The notes under the pieces: generated by a model
Databases searched by the model: none
The model's input: only the letters and a program-made list of their open reading frames with translations
Told to the model about the DNA's origin: nothing
NCBI GenBank assembly: GCA_017515635.1
Contig: JAFWFO010000024.1
Span: 29,650 to 93,649 of the forward strand
Direction of reading: 5' to 3'
DNA from: Selenomonadaceae bacterium
Lineage (GTDB): Bacteria; Bacillota; Negativicutes; Selenomonadales; Selenomonadaceae
DNA: 64,000 nt
Shown: positions 22,101 to 37,100 of the stretch, piece after piece
Position numbering within the stretch: the stretch's first letter is position 1
How the letters are laid out: each line of letters starts with the position of its first letter
Translations under genes and position numbers: made by a program

Positions 22101-25100
22101 TACCGAAGGCGACATCGCATCCGTCAAGACAACCGCAGGCAAAGAACTTACTGCGGGCAAAGTCGCAAGCGGCTATGACAACGCCGACGGAAAACTTATC
22201 GTCACCGCAACGGCGACCGAAGCCACAATCACCGACTTTAACGAAGGCGATACCGTCACAATCACCGACGCAACCGACAACACAACCGTCTACACAAAGA
22301 CAAATATCGGATTCGTCAGCCAAAACGAAAACAGCGACGTTTACAATTTCGCCACAATCGGCGGCGACATCACCGCCACCGCACTTGCCAACGCTGATTG
22401 GAAACAGGCTATTGCCACGTCAACCGAAAAGTTCACGCTCGGCGAAAAAACCATTCCCACCACCTACGACGCCACAAAAGATATTGTCGTGCTCGGCGGC
22501 GCGGAAAACGTCACCGACGCGGCAGTCAACAAAAATTACGGCACAATCACGCTCGGCGACTCGACCGATAAATTCACCTTCAAGCTCACGGGTAAAGACG
22601 TTCCCGATGAAATCACCGTGAATGATAATTACGGCGTTGGCGTTGTCGCGACGATGAGCAATTACACAGACGACGGCATTGACTTTACCGCCAAAGACGC
22701 AAGCTTTACCGTCAAGGCGAAAACTTCAAGCGCAAACGGCGATATTGCAAACGGCGACGGCGAAGCGGCATTCAACGTCGACGCGGCGGGTAATTATGCC
22801 AAAGTCACAGGCTCCGACATCACCGTTGACTTGACGAGCGGCACTCTCGACGCCACGATTGCTCTTGAAATTTCGGTCGGCGAAAATAAAGTCACCGTCA
22901 CCGAAATTGTTCCCGACACCGCAACCGACAACAACGCCGTCACCGTCATCACCACCGACGGCACGGATTTGCAAATCGGCGAACTCAATACGGGCGACAC
23001 ATTCACTATCAACGAGGTAAATTACAAAATGAGCGACATCGGCTTACTCAAACAAAAGGGGGACGAGTGGACGTTCGTTGCCGAGGGCGTCACGAAGACG
23101 GGCGACCTTGCCACCTACGATTACGCGGACAAAGACGGCGACGAGCTTATTGCTGTCAAAAATGGCGCAATCGACTTGAAAAACGTCACGGGCAACGCGC
23201 AGATTGTCGACAACAAAGACAATCCGCAAGTCACTTACGCGGAACTCACGAAGACGGACGACACTTGGACAATCAATAAGCAAGACGACAACTGGGACGA
23301 CGCTGACCCGCCCATTAACACAATCAATATCGGCGGCTCCGTCAAAGATTTGATGACGGACTTCGGCGCGACCGTCAACACCGCTGCCGGCACGGACACT
23401 TACACCGTCAACGGCAACACTTACACGCCCGCAACGGCGACCGGCACGCTTGCTATCGCGGCAACTTACGACACCACGGCGGATTCAACCCTTACGACCG
23501 GCATTGTCAAACTTGCCAAAGGTGAATTCGTTACCCCGACAAGCGAAAACGAAGGCAAAATTACTTGCACCGGCACGCAAGACAACGCCTCAATCGAAGT
23601 TGAAGTTTCAAACGGCGAGGCAACCATTAAAGACCTTGACGCGAGCGAATCCTTCAGCATTGAAACGGCGAATGGCACTGCGCTTAACTTCACGAAGAGC
23701 GATCTTACCTTGCTCAACGACGATAAAGCTCTTTGGGTCGGAAGTTCGATTAAAGGCAACGACGCTTCAATCGCGGCAAATGAATTGCTCAATGCCACCA
23801 AGGACGATTGGAAAGCCACCGTCGAGGCAACCATTACCGACAACATACCCGACGAAAAAGCCAACATCACGCTTGGCGGCACAACAATCGCAAACGGCGA
23901 TTATATTGTCGTCAACAGCAAAGACAATCCCTCGAAACTTTACGGGCAATTAACCGTTGACAGCACCGACGATACCGCACCTTACACGCTGGCGACTCCG
24001 GATCCCGCCGTTACCAAAGTTCTCGGCGCGACTACGGCTTTGGATTCAATCACCGTCACGGGCGTTTCCGCGTCCATTGCCAAAGATTTCGCCGAAGTTC
24101 CCATTACCGCAAACGGCGCAACTTTCACCGTAACTTCAAACGCTAACTTTATCGTCAATTCTCCCACCAACACCAGTGCACATGCCTCCGTTGTCGACGC
24201 CACAAGCGTTGCTCTCACGGCAGGCACTTTAACCACGACCAATGAAAATCAAGTTGCCATTAACGGTATCACCGCCACAACCGGCGATTTCGACATTACC
24301 GCCACAACGGAAGGCACGACAACCACCACGAAACTTGAAGGACTTACCACGGGCGACGCCTTCACCTATGGCGACGACACGAACGAATACACTTACAACA
24401 GCAACGTCAGCGGTTTCGTTCACGATGAAAAACTTTATGCCAACGTCGATTTGACGACCAAAGACATTGCCGACATCACAACCGACGCCAATTATTCGAC
24501 GATGGCGGAAGCGACAACCGACAGCGGCGTTACCACGCTTGAACTGCAAGAGGCAACCTCAACAGATTCGGCTTTCGTTTTCGTCAACAGCACCGACGCT
24601 GAAGAACTCAGAACCGTTTACGCCACGCAGACTGCAGGCACCGCAGACGAAGGCACTGTTATTGAACAGGTTGCAACGACGGGCAAATTTGCTGTTGACG
24701 CCTCCGGACTCGCAAACAACGGCAAACTTACCGTCAAATTCGATGCGGACGTCACACTTCCCGAAGGACAAGCCACTGTCAACGGCGTTGCCTTCAACGC
24801 GGCGGAAGATATCACCGTTGCGGCAACCTACACTGACGACACAACCAAAGACGCTACACTCAGCCTGGGAACTGTCACGCTCGACGCCACAACCGCCACC
24901 GTCAACACCACGAACGGCAAATCGGTTACCTTCATCAAAGGCGATGAAATTACCGTCAACGTTGACGAAGATAATGTTGTCACGGTCAACGACCTCGACG
25001 AAGGCGATTCCTTCACCATCAACGGCGACGATGAAACCGTTTACACCATGGGCGACGGCGTCTTGATGAAAGGCTCCGAAATTTGGACGGGCGACATTTC

Positions 25101-28100
25101 CGACGGTGTCAACATTGCCGATTTGGACGCTAGCTGGATGTCCATGATTGCTGCAAACAACGGCGACATTGCAATTCCTGCTGAAGGCGTAACCGAGGGC
25201 ACAACTTATATCGTCGTCGACAGCTTGACCAGCCCCACGACGGCTTACGGCATGTTGAATCTTAACGGCGAAACTTACGCGCTCACCGCGCCCGACGAAG
25301 AAAAGATTGGCGACTTGTCCACCGACACGCCCAATTCAATTACCGTCACGGGCGTTTCCGCGACAGTCGATGAATCTTTCGGCGAAGTTCCCATTACCGC
25401 AACCACAGCTCCTCAAGACGGCTCCGCGGCAGTCTCCGCGACCTTCGGCGTTGCTTTTGTCGATGACGGTTCTGTTACCGTCGATGCCACGGGTGACACT
25501 CCCAAAGTTTCGGCGGGCAACGGCGTTATCGAAAGCGTTGCTCTTACCGACGGAACACTTTCGACACTTGCTAACGTTCCCATTAACGACATCACCGCAA
25601 CTGTCGGCGATTTCAACATTATCGCCACGACTGACGCCGACGACGAAACAACTACCAAACTCGGCGCACTCAGCACGGGCGACGCGTTCACTTACAACGA
25701 TGAAACTTTCACTTACAACGACGCCGTCAAAGGCTTCGTTACGGGCGACACTGATTCGGGTTACAAACTTTATGCCGACGTTGATTTGACGACCACGGAC
25801 ATTGAGGCCATCACCAACACCGACGAAAATTATCTGACGATGATTGCCGCCACGGGCACCGATTCAATCAACCTGGAATTGCAAGCGGCAGAAGACGGCG
25901 GTTGTGTCTTCGTCGACAGCACCGACGCTGCAACGCTCACCACGATTTACGCGAAACAAACCGAAGATGCCGATAACGAAGTCACCGTCATTGACAAAGT
26001 TTCGGACGCTGAAAATTCCTACACCGTCGACGCAACCAACCTCGCGGAAGGCGGCAAACTCACCGTTAATTTCGCGGCGACCGTCACTGTTCCCACGAAC
26101 GAAACCAATTCAAGAATCGCCACAATCAACGGCGTTGACTACGACGCAAACAGCGACATCACCGTTACAACGACTTACGATACCACGGGTGACACGCCCG
26201 TTGCGTCCTCCGAACTTGCGGCGGGTACCGTCAATCTTTCGTCGGCAACTGAAGACAAAGTTGCCACAATCACAATCGGCGACAAAGTCATTACCGCGCT
26301 GGGCTATGTCAGCGAAGAAGACGAGAAAATCGTTACCGAAGTTACCGTTTCCGTTACCGATGAAACAGTCGACGGCGAGACTAATAAAGTTGTTTCCGTC
26401 GGCGCGCTCTCCGATTACGACAAATTCAGTGTTACTTTCCCGAACGAAGAAAGTGCCAGCGGCTCGACAACCTACAATTACAACGTTATGCCCAACAACG
26501 TGCTCAGACGCGTCGCAGAAGAAGGACAAGACGGAAAGACTTTCGCGGGCGAATGGTCTGAAACTATTCCGCTTGACAAAATTCTCGACGAATCCAACTG
26601 GGGCGGCACAATCGACCTGCTTAAAGACCCGACGGATCTCGATTTAACCGAACTCGACGATGACCAGAAAGAATTACTCGAAAGCGGCGAGCCTGTTTCC
26701 ATCATGGGCAAGGACGAAAACGACAACGACAAGAAACTTGCCACGATAACCAAAAAGGAAGACGGAGACGGCAACCCCTACTACGAACTGAGCGACAACA
26801 AGGGCATTGAAACCGTCGAACTCAACGACGAATTCGACAAGCTCACAACGCCTGATTCTTCCGTCACCGTCACCACGCCCGCGGGCACGAATACCGGCGA
26901 AGACGCCAAAACTTACAGCGTCAACGGAAACGAGTTTGAACCTGCGGCAGGCGAAGATGGCTCTTACGGCGCACTCGAAATTCAATCGGGAGCTGACGGC
27001 GAAACTGCCACGCTCAGCGACGGCAAAGTTAATCTCACTGCCTCCGAAGATGAAGAAAATCCGAGCGCAACCGAATCCGTCACCCCGACCGACGGCGAAA
27101 AAATCACCGCCAAGACGGGCGACCTTACTGTCGACGTTGCCACCGAAGGCGAAGGCGAAGAAGCCAAAACCACAACTACTGTCGGCAACATTCAAAGCGG
27201 CGAAAACTTCACCGTTGGCGAAGATGAATACGCGGCCGGCAACCTTAAGGCGGGCGACCTCATCTTGACGAAGACCGAGACCGACGAAGAAGGCAACACC
27301 ACGCATAAAATTTTGAATCAGGACGGTCAAGACAAAGACAACATGTCCGTTAATACCGACACGCTCACCGGCGAAGATGAATGGTTGACTGCACTGCCCA
27401 CCGACGAAGAAAACGTTTTGGCGATTGACGGCACCACGCAAGCAGGCGTTATCGTCGACGACGAAGACGCGCCCACCGCTGTTTACGGCGAAATCACCAA
27501 CGTCACCACCGAAACCGACGACGACGGCGAAAAAATCACCGACTGCACGCTTGAGGATACGGAAACTTTCACCAGCAACCCGACGGCTCTTGCCGGTATC
27601 ACAATCGGCGACAACCTCAAGGCAATTATTTCCGCCATCTACAAGACAATCCAAATCACCGCAACCGCAATTGACGACAACAACGAAGAACGTATCGCGA
27701 CATTCTTTGCAAACATCACTGCGGGCGACAGTTCCGACGAGGACGGCGAATCTGAAGCCGAAGAAACTACCTTCACCGTCACGACGGGCGGGCAATACGT
27801 CAAAGTCTCAACTGACGTTACACTTATCGACAGCGGCATCATCGGCGTCAACGCGGGTCAAACGATTATCGCAGGCTCCGACACCTTCAAAGCAAATTCC
27901 GTCAACGGCAACATGGCTTTGATCTACACCGCGCCCGCTTCCGAAGAACCCGAAGAAAACGGCGAAGACGACGCGGCAAACTTTGAAACTGTCGGCGAAC
28001 TCAACGTTACGAACATTAAAAGCGGCGACGACTTTGAAATCAACGGAACGCAATATTTGATGACTGACGTGGGCTTGTTCGTTTATAACGGCTCCGACAC

Positions 28101-31100
28101 GCTTCAAGAATTCGTTACCGCGAGCCTCGACGAAAACGGCAAACCCGTTACCTCGATTCTTAAATCTGCGCTCACCGCAACGCAACCGCTCCTTGAAGTT
28201 AAAACAGTTGACGGGCTTGAAACTGCAAATCTTGCCGACGACGCGACAACCGACGGTACTTATGCGCTCGTCAACTCCAAGTCCGCTTCAACAATCAGCA
28301 AAATGTATGGCACGGTTACCAAAGCCGATACCAATTTCGACTTCGACCTTAACGATTCGGCAATTTACGCCACGGCTACCGGATCCGTTACTGTCGACGA
28401 AAAAACCTACGCGGCGGGAACCGATCCAATCACCCTCAAAACGAACGGCACTGCTTCGACGCTCTACGCGGGCACCGTCACGCTCACGGGGGGCGATAAC
28501 ACTGCAATTGCTTCCGTCACCGATTCGGCAACCACGCCCAACACAATTTCTGCGGCAAGCGGCACGGAATTTACTGCCACGGCTGAAGGCGGCGCACTTA
28601 AATCCGTTGCGGGCATTGGCGCGGGCGAATCCTTCACCTACAACGGAACTGTTTACAAGCAGACTGCCGCAGGTATCACCAACGAGGCGGGCGACAAGCT
28701 CAACGAAAGCTTGAGCAGCGGCACATTCGATTTGAGCGAACTCACAACCGGCTTTGCTGACGTGCTCACTCCCGACGAAACCAAAGCCATCATTCTCGGC
28801 GACAAGACCGACGCTGTTGTTTACGACACGGCGGAATTGACTAACAAACTTGCCACGCTCAGCGCAGACGCAAGCGGTAACCTTAAACTCTCGAAAGTGA
28901 AAACCGACTTGTCTGCCTCCGACATTGCAACCGTCAACGTCAACACCGGCGCAAACCTTACCACGGACTTTGCAACCAACGTTGCCACGGGCGCGGCGGG
29001 CGCGGTTACCGTCAACACGGCGGCTTACAACGGCACTTCCGACACGGGACTTGTCATCAACGCCACAGCCGACGGCTCCACGCTCTACACCGGCACCGTT
29101 GCTCTCGACAACGCCACTTACAAGAAAGTTGCGGGCGCGAACGACACAATCGAAGTTTCGACGGGCAACCTCACCGCCACGGCTGATAGCGGTGCTTTGA
29201 CTATCGGCGGCATTGACAGCAACGACGCCGACGAGTTCAAAGTCAACGACATCAATTATAAAATGTCGACGGCGGGACTTTTCGCGGACGTGACGGGCGG
29301 CAAACTCTGGACGGGGGCAACCGACGTGACCGACGGCGTCAACGTCACCGACCTCACCACAGCCGCAAATTGGACGACGATGGTTGCGGCTCCGAGCGGC
29401 GCACTTGCTCTTGACGACGCGGCGGCAAAACTTTCCGACACCGTTACCGCAGTTGCTCTCGTCAACGACACTGCCAACCCGACGGAAAATTACGGCACGG
29501 CGACTTTCGACACGACAACCAGACTTTACACAATCACGAAGGGCACGGCTCCGAATACGCTTGCTTCCGTCAGTCTCGACCTCTCGGCACTTGCCACGAA
29601 CGTTACTTTGACGGACTTCCCCGCGACTGTCACCACGCAACTCGGCACTTACTCCGTCAACGGCAACGACTTCAACGTTACGGCGGCGGCAACCTTCAGC
29701 GCAACGAGCGGCACGGCTGCCACGCTCACGAACGGCACGGTTAATCTTTCGCCCGACACCTCCGTTGCAAAGACCAATATCGTCACCACGACGGGCGACA
29801 ACACCATTACCGATTTGGCGGGCGACGGCATTACCGTCAACGTCAACGGCTCTGCAGTCACTGTCGGCGAACTTGCCACCGTCGGCGATAAATTCAGCGT
29901 CGGCGAAAACACTTACGAAGTCACCGCGCTCGGTTTGGTTACGGGCGATTCAATCTGGACGGGCGGCGATTACAGTTCCGTTACGCTCACCGCACTTGCG
30001 GGCGACACTTGGGGCGGCATCGTCACTCTTGACACCAACGATACAAATCTTACCGTCACCGCCGATAACGTTACTGCCGTCGTCGTCAACTCCGACAAAG
30101 ATACGACTTACGGCACGTTGACAAAAGGCACCGACGGTTACACTTTGACCAAAGCCGCAAACGACGCGGGCACTTTGCCTAAAGTCACCGTCACCGACAC
30201 GAAAATTAATGTTGCTTCCGACTTCGTTGGCACGGGCTTTGACGTCACGGCGGGCGACGCAACCTTCACCGTCACCGAGGCGGCAAGCGGATTCACTGCC
30301 GACGACACGGGCACCAATCCGACTGTCACGGCAAGCAAACTTACTTTGACGAAAGGCGCAATCGACGCGGGCAACCAAGAAATTACCGTGGGCACTCACG
30401 TCATCGAAGCGAACGGCTTGACTGTCAGCGCGGACGGCAAAATCAGCGGCGTTGAAACGGGCGACACCTTCACCGTCGACGGCATCACTTACACCGCAAC
30501 CACCGCCGGCTTGTACAACGAAAACGGCGCACTTGTTCCGAGCTTCGCGGACGGCACTTACAAACTCGATTCCGCTGAAGTCACGACCGTTGCAGTCGAC
30601 GCCGCACAAAATCTTGACTTGACCGAACTTGCCGCAGGTGTCTACGTTGTTGTCGACGACGCAACCGCTCCGACGAAACAACTTGCGGGACTTGTCAAGA
30701 CGGGCACGACTTACGCCTTGACGAAAGCAACCGGCTTTGTTGACGGCGACATTGCCAACCTTGAAATGGCGGCTGAAAATGCTACCGTCACCACGAACTT
30801 TGACACGGGCGTCACCACGGCTCAAGGTTCGAACACTTATACCGTCAACGGCAACAAATTCGCGGCGAATAATTCCGCGCTCGAAATTCAATCGGGCTCG
30901 GCAAATAAAGCCTCCACGCTCAACGAGGGCGCGATTGCTCTGGCGAATAATGATTCCGTCACAGGCACCAACGATACCCAAACCGTTACGGCGACAGCGG
31001 GCGACGGCTTGACTGCCACGGCGGCGGGCGGCAACATCACATTGACGGGACTTAATTCCGGCGACGCCTTCACCGCAGGCACGAACAATTACCGCGTCAC

Positions 31101-34100
31101 CGATTTGGGCTTGCTCGATTCCGATAACGATTTGTGGACGGGCGACGCCATCACCAACGGCATCAACCTCAGCGAGGAGGGAACTGACGCTTTGAACGAA
31201 GATTCTAACTGGACGGCGACCGTCACTGCCAAAGATGGCGCACTTTCCGTTGACGATAAGACGCTTGAAAAAGGCGAAGAAGCTATCGTCATAAACGACC
31301 CCGAAGATACAACGACTTACGGCACCTTGACACGCGACGCCGACGGCAATTATGCCTTGACCAATGAAGTTGACGGCGCAGAACCCACGGGCGATCTTTC
31401 ATCCGTCTCCGTCGACGGGCAAGCAGTCACCATGGACGACGACTTTGCCGACGTGCCTGTCACCGCTAAGGCTTCCGACGGCTCGGCGGACATCACCGGC
31501 ATTACACCTTCGGGCGAAACCTTCACCGTTGACGCGACGGGCGACGCTCCGAAAGTCACGGGCGCAGATGAATTGACCATCGCCGACGGCAACACAATCG
31601 AAGCCGAGGACAGCGACCAAGTCATCAACTACCCGACCGACAAAGGCACTTCCGCAACAATCATTGAGCCCGCCGATTCGTCCGGCAACGCCACTTTCCA
31701 AGACGCAACCGTTTCCGGTCTCAAGAACACCGACACCGTTGCATTCACCGTTAAAGACGGCGTACTCGACCAAATCGACGATCTCAAAGAAAATGAAACC
31801 GTCACCGTCGGCGAAGGCGACGACGCGCAGACTTACAACGTCACCAAAGATACCGGCTCCACGCTCGCCAAAGAAGACGACGGCTGGAACTTCGGCGACT
31901 ACACGCCCGACAGCGTTGTCGTCAACATCGACGCGGACGGCAATATCACGCTCAGCGAAAGCGGCGTTAAGTTCACCAACGTCATCGACGGCACGACCAC
32001 GATTGACCGCACGGCGACAATCACGTTGGCGGATACGTTCAAACTTTCCGACGGCAAGTCAATCACGTTCAACAACAACTACACTCGTCGCCCGCTCACA
32101 ATCAATGACAGCGACGGAAATACCTTGGTTGACACGCTCGGCACGGCAAGCGGCGTAACCTTCAACAAAGACGGCGTAACGGTTGAAAAACTTTCCGACG
32201 TTGAAAGTGCAAACTTCTACCTCGACCTCGATCAGGCACTTAAGGCAACGGATTCCGACGCGGGCGCGACCGTCACCAGCAACGCCGACGATAACCAAAT
32301 CGGTATCATGGGCAGCGGCGCAACGGTTATCGCTCAGAAAGACGCGGAAATTGACGTACCTGCCGCCGTGGCACTCAATCTGTCGAAAGGCGCCTACAAC
32401 GTCAACGACCTCGACCTTGCAGTTGCGGGCAACACCAACGCGACAGTCACCTCCGACGGCGCAATCGTCGACTTGACTGAAAACGCAGTTACCGCTGCCG
32501 ATATGAGCTTCACGGGCGCGACGGCAACTAAAGCCACGTTGACGAACGCGGACGAAGTTACTGTCGACAACGGCGCAAGTATCACTGGCGCAACGGGCAA
32601 AGCCATCAACCTCACGGGCGAAGTTAAACTCGACGACAACACGATTAACGCGGCAGTTGCAACCGACGTTACCGCCACGGGCACGGGCTTCAACATCGGC
32701 GAAAACGTCAACTTCACCGTCACGGGCGACACGGCTTACAAAGTCAACCTCGACAGTCTCGGCGCAGTCACGACGCTCGAAAATATCGGCGCAACGGGCG
32801 GCGTCACGATTGAAGGACTTGAAGACTACACGATTAAAACCGACAAGGCGGGCAAGCTCACTGTCGGCGACCAAACCTTTACATCGGCGGGCGATTCGAC
32901 AATCACCTACAGCGTCGACAGCCTCGGCGCAATCACCGCAATCAGCGATTTGGCGAACGGCACGATTGCCGGCGACTTCACAGACGGCTTACTTGTCAAC
33001 AACGACAATATCAAAGTCAGCAACGGTACGGCTCCGATTTCCGTCAGCGCAGATACCAACGGCAAGAAAACAATTTCGGGCGTCGGTGCAAATGCCAGCG
33101 TTACGGCGGCTGAAGGCGTTACCCAAGTCAAGACGAATGCGGCGGGCGAATTCACCCTCGGCGACAAAGTCTACACGGTCGGCGGCGACGAAGCTGTTGC
33201 GTTCAACATGGACGACGGCGCAGTCACGGGCGTTGAAAGTCTCGAAGCGGGTATCTTCATTATCGCGCAGGACGAAACGGACTTCGGCGTCAACGCGGAA
33301 GACATCGACATTGCGGGCAACAGTGCAGTCACGCTCACCATTGCCAACAGCAGAATCGTCAGCGTTGCGGGAATTGACGGCATGATTGACGGCGTTGAGG
33401 ACGCAACGATTGACGCGGGCGGCACGGCAACGGTCAACGGCGTTTCCTTGAGCGGCAACGACGGAAATGTCACGCTTGAAACTTCGGGCGGCACCGTCAC
33501 CAAGGCGAAGGGCGTCACCGGCTCCATCAGCGGACTTGCCAACGCGACTGTCGAAGATTTGAGCGGTAAAGCTTCAGTCAACGGCACGGAACTTGAAATT
33601 GACGGCTCCGACTACGACGCACAAGTTGCGGGCGGCAAAGTTGCTTCCGTCAGCGGCGTTAAAGACGGCGCGTCAATCAAGACGGCTCCGAATATGGCGG
33701 TTGTCACGGACGGCGACGGCGAATTTACATTCGGCGACGATGAATATTCAATCAGCAACGGCGACAATGATGTCACGTTCCGCACGGACAGCGACACCGA
33801 CGCCACGTCGATTGACAGCTTGAGCGGCACTTTGACGGGCGCATTTGACGAACCGTTGAAAGTTGCGGGCGCAGACTTCATCACGGGCGGCGAATCCGTC
33901 ACGGTCGTTGCGGCGAACAACAAAGCTACGTCAGTCGCAGGCGGCAAAGAAGTCAGCGGCCTCGAAGACGCGACAGTTACAGCGGACGGCGACGCGACAA
34001 TCAACGGCGTTGAACTCAGCGACAACAGCGGCAAAGTCACGCTCGAAACGGCGGGCGGCAAAGTCACCAAAGCCAAGGGCGTCGACGGCTCGATTGACAA

Positions 34101-37100
34101 CCTTGAAAATGCGACAGTCGAAGGAATTGCCGATAAAGCCACCGTCAACGGCAAAGCTCTCGACGTGGAAGGCGACGAGGACGGCTACAACGCGATTGTC
34201 AATGATTCCGTCACAAGCGCGATTACCGACCTTGACAGCGGCGCAAGCGTTAAATCTGCTCCGAATATGGCAGTCACCACCGACGGCGATGGCGAATTCA
34301 CATTCGGCGACGACAAATACACAATCAGCAACGGCGGCAATGATGTCACCTTCGCGACGGACGGCGACAGCGACGCGACTGCGATTGACAGCCTGAGCGG
34401 AACTTTGACGGGCGCATTTGACGAACCGTTGAAAGTTGCGGGCGCGACCCTCAAGACCGACGGCGAACCTGTAACCTTGGTTGCGGCGAATAACGTTGCC
34501 AACTCCGTTGCGGGCGGCAAAGAAGTCAGCGGTCTCACCGACGCGACAGTCAGCGCGAACGGTAAAGCCACAGTCAACGGCAAGGCGATTGACGTTGAAG
34601 GCGACGAAGACGGCTACAAGGCGATTGTTGCGGACGGCGTGGCAAGCTCGATAACGGGCGTGGACAGCGGCGCAAGCGTCAATGCTCCCGACGCGGCGAT
34701 TGTCACCAACAGCGACGGCGAATTCACAATCGGCGATGGCAAATATTCCGTTGCAAATGCAAATGATGCGCCTGTCACGATTGACACGAACGATCTCGGC
34801 AACGCAACGCAAATGTCCGGCTTGAGCGGCGTCTTGAGCGGCACATTTGATACCCCGTTGAAGATTGGCAACACCTCAGTTAATCCCGATGGCGCGGCTG
34901 TCACGGTTACGGCGGATGATGACGTTGTCAACGGCATTGTCACCAATGATGGCAACAACATCACCGGACTTGAAAACGGCACGATTGCGGCTACGGGCAG
35001 AGCGACTGTCGACGGCAAAGTCTTCGACATTGACGGCAGTAACTACACGGTCAGAGCTGTCGACGGCGAAGCGGTTGCGGTCAGCGGACTCACCGACGGC
35101 GCGTCAATCAACAGTGCGCCCGATGTCAACCTGTTCACGGCGGGCAACGGCACGTTTACTTTCGGCGACGATCCTTACACAATCAACGACACACTCGACG
35201 GACAAGTCACCTTCACCACCGACGAGGCGGGCGACCTTACAAATATCGGCAACCTTGCGGGCGTAATCAGCGGCGCAATGGACGAGGCTACGATTAACGG
35301 CAATCCGTTCGCGTCAAGCAACGGCAATGTTACTTTGACGACCGACGGCACGGACATTACCGGCGTCACGGGTCTGGAAAACGGCGACAACATTACGGGC
35401 ACACTCGACAAAGCTCAAATCGCAATGCCGGGCAGTGCGGGAACGACGGCTTTGAGCGTCAACGGCACGCCATACTTCCTCAGCGGCGACGAAAACGGCG
35501 TTGTGCTCTCGAACGACGGCAAGACAATCACGGGACTTGCCAAAGACGCAAGCCTTGCAATCGGCGCGGAAGGAACTTACACCGTCAACGGCAAGACTTT
35601 CGCTGTGGACGAGGACGGCGACGTTATCATTGCCAACCGCGACGGCGCATATCGCTACGACCCGAATAACAAGCCGATAACCGACAAAGCTTCGGCGAAC
35701 GGCTTGATTAACAACATTTTGGGCGCACCTTCACCGTCGACAGAAAGCTTGACGGCGGACGAGGCGGCAAGCAGAATCGAAAGCGGCGAACTCGATGCCC
35801 CGTTGGCGATGATTCTGGACAACAGCGAAGGCGAAAGCGTACAGGCGGCAGACTTCAGCAAGTCGACGTACTCCAAGCGCGTCACCTTGCAGGGCGGCGA
35901 CCAAACAGTCAAGTTCAACGACGAGGGTAGCAACTCGGCTTACGTGGCACCGACTGCAGAAGGGCGCAAGGCAATCGATTTGGGCGACGGCGACGACCTT
36001 GCAATCGTCGACAGTCAATATGCAAAGACAAGCGTCAAAGCAGGTTTGGGCAACGACACAATCGCTGTTCGCAACGACGCACGCGCAACAATCGACGTTT
36101 CCGACAACGGCGACACGAACATTCTTGCGACGAGCGGCCGCGTGACATTGACGGGCTACACCGACGACAGCAACGCGAAAGTTCAAACGTTCGACTACAG
36201 CGACATTGGTGCGGCAGTTAAGAGCAACGAAATTAAATTCGGCTCCGGACGCATGACAATCGGCGACGCGGCTATCGTGCTGAAAACCGACGCGGAAACC
36301 GAAGGCGGCACGTTTGTTGACATTGCAGGCACGGACGGCGAACCTCATGCAGTCGGATTCACGCACACGGCGGGCGGCGTCCTCAACGCTTCGGCAAGTG
36401 CGGACGATTACATCATGAAAGGCAACTACGCCGAAAAGACTTCCGACACGACCAAGAGCGGCGGCTCAAGCTTGATTTCCGGCGCGGGCGACGATACCTT
36501 GTTGATTGGTGCGGCAGACTTCGCAGACGCGGGCAACGGCGACAACCAGATTTACATCACCGATGAAAACCTGCGCAGAACTTCACCCGACGGCGCAGTT
36601 ATCGCTTTGAGCGGCAAGGGACATGACACAGTTCACAACTTCCATGCGGGCTTTGATGACAATTCGGATAAAGTTCAAGTCAATGCCTCCGACCTGTCAA
36701 ATCTGAAATTCAGCTACGACACAGACGGCCTGCATATGCGTTTGGGACAAGCTCAAATCACGTTCGACGGCATGACGCCCACGCTTAACGCCGAAGAAAC
36801 TGAGGAGAGCGCAGATCTCGTCGAAAGTGCAGACATCGTCGAGAGCGCAGACGCCATTGACGACGCCGACGCGAAGAACGCCAAGACCGTTGCACAGCGC
36901 GAAGAGGAAGCCTACGCCGTCAACGACACGGAAGACTACACCGTCAGCGAAACTTACGACGATTTGGTTATCAGTGCGGACGCGGCGACTATCGGTCTCG
37001 GCAGCGCGGCATTCCAGAAACTTATCTTGACGGACGGCACCAACGACTACAACGCGGCTATCGCTCAAGACAACCAGGCAATCGCGGTCACCGACACGGA

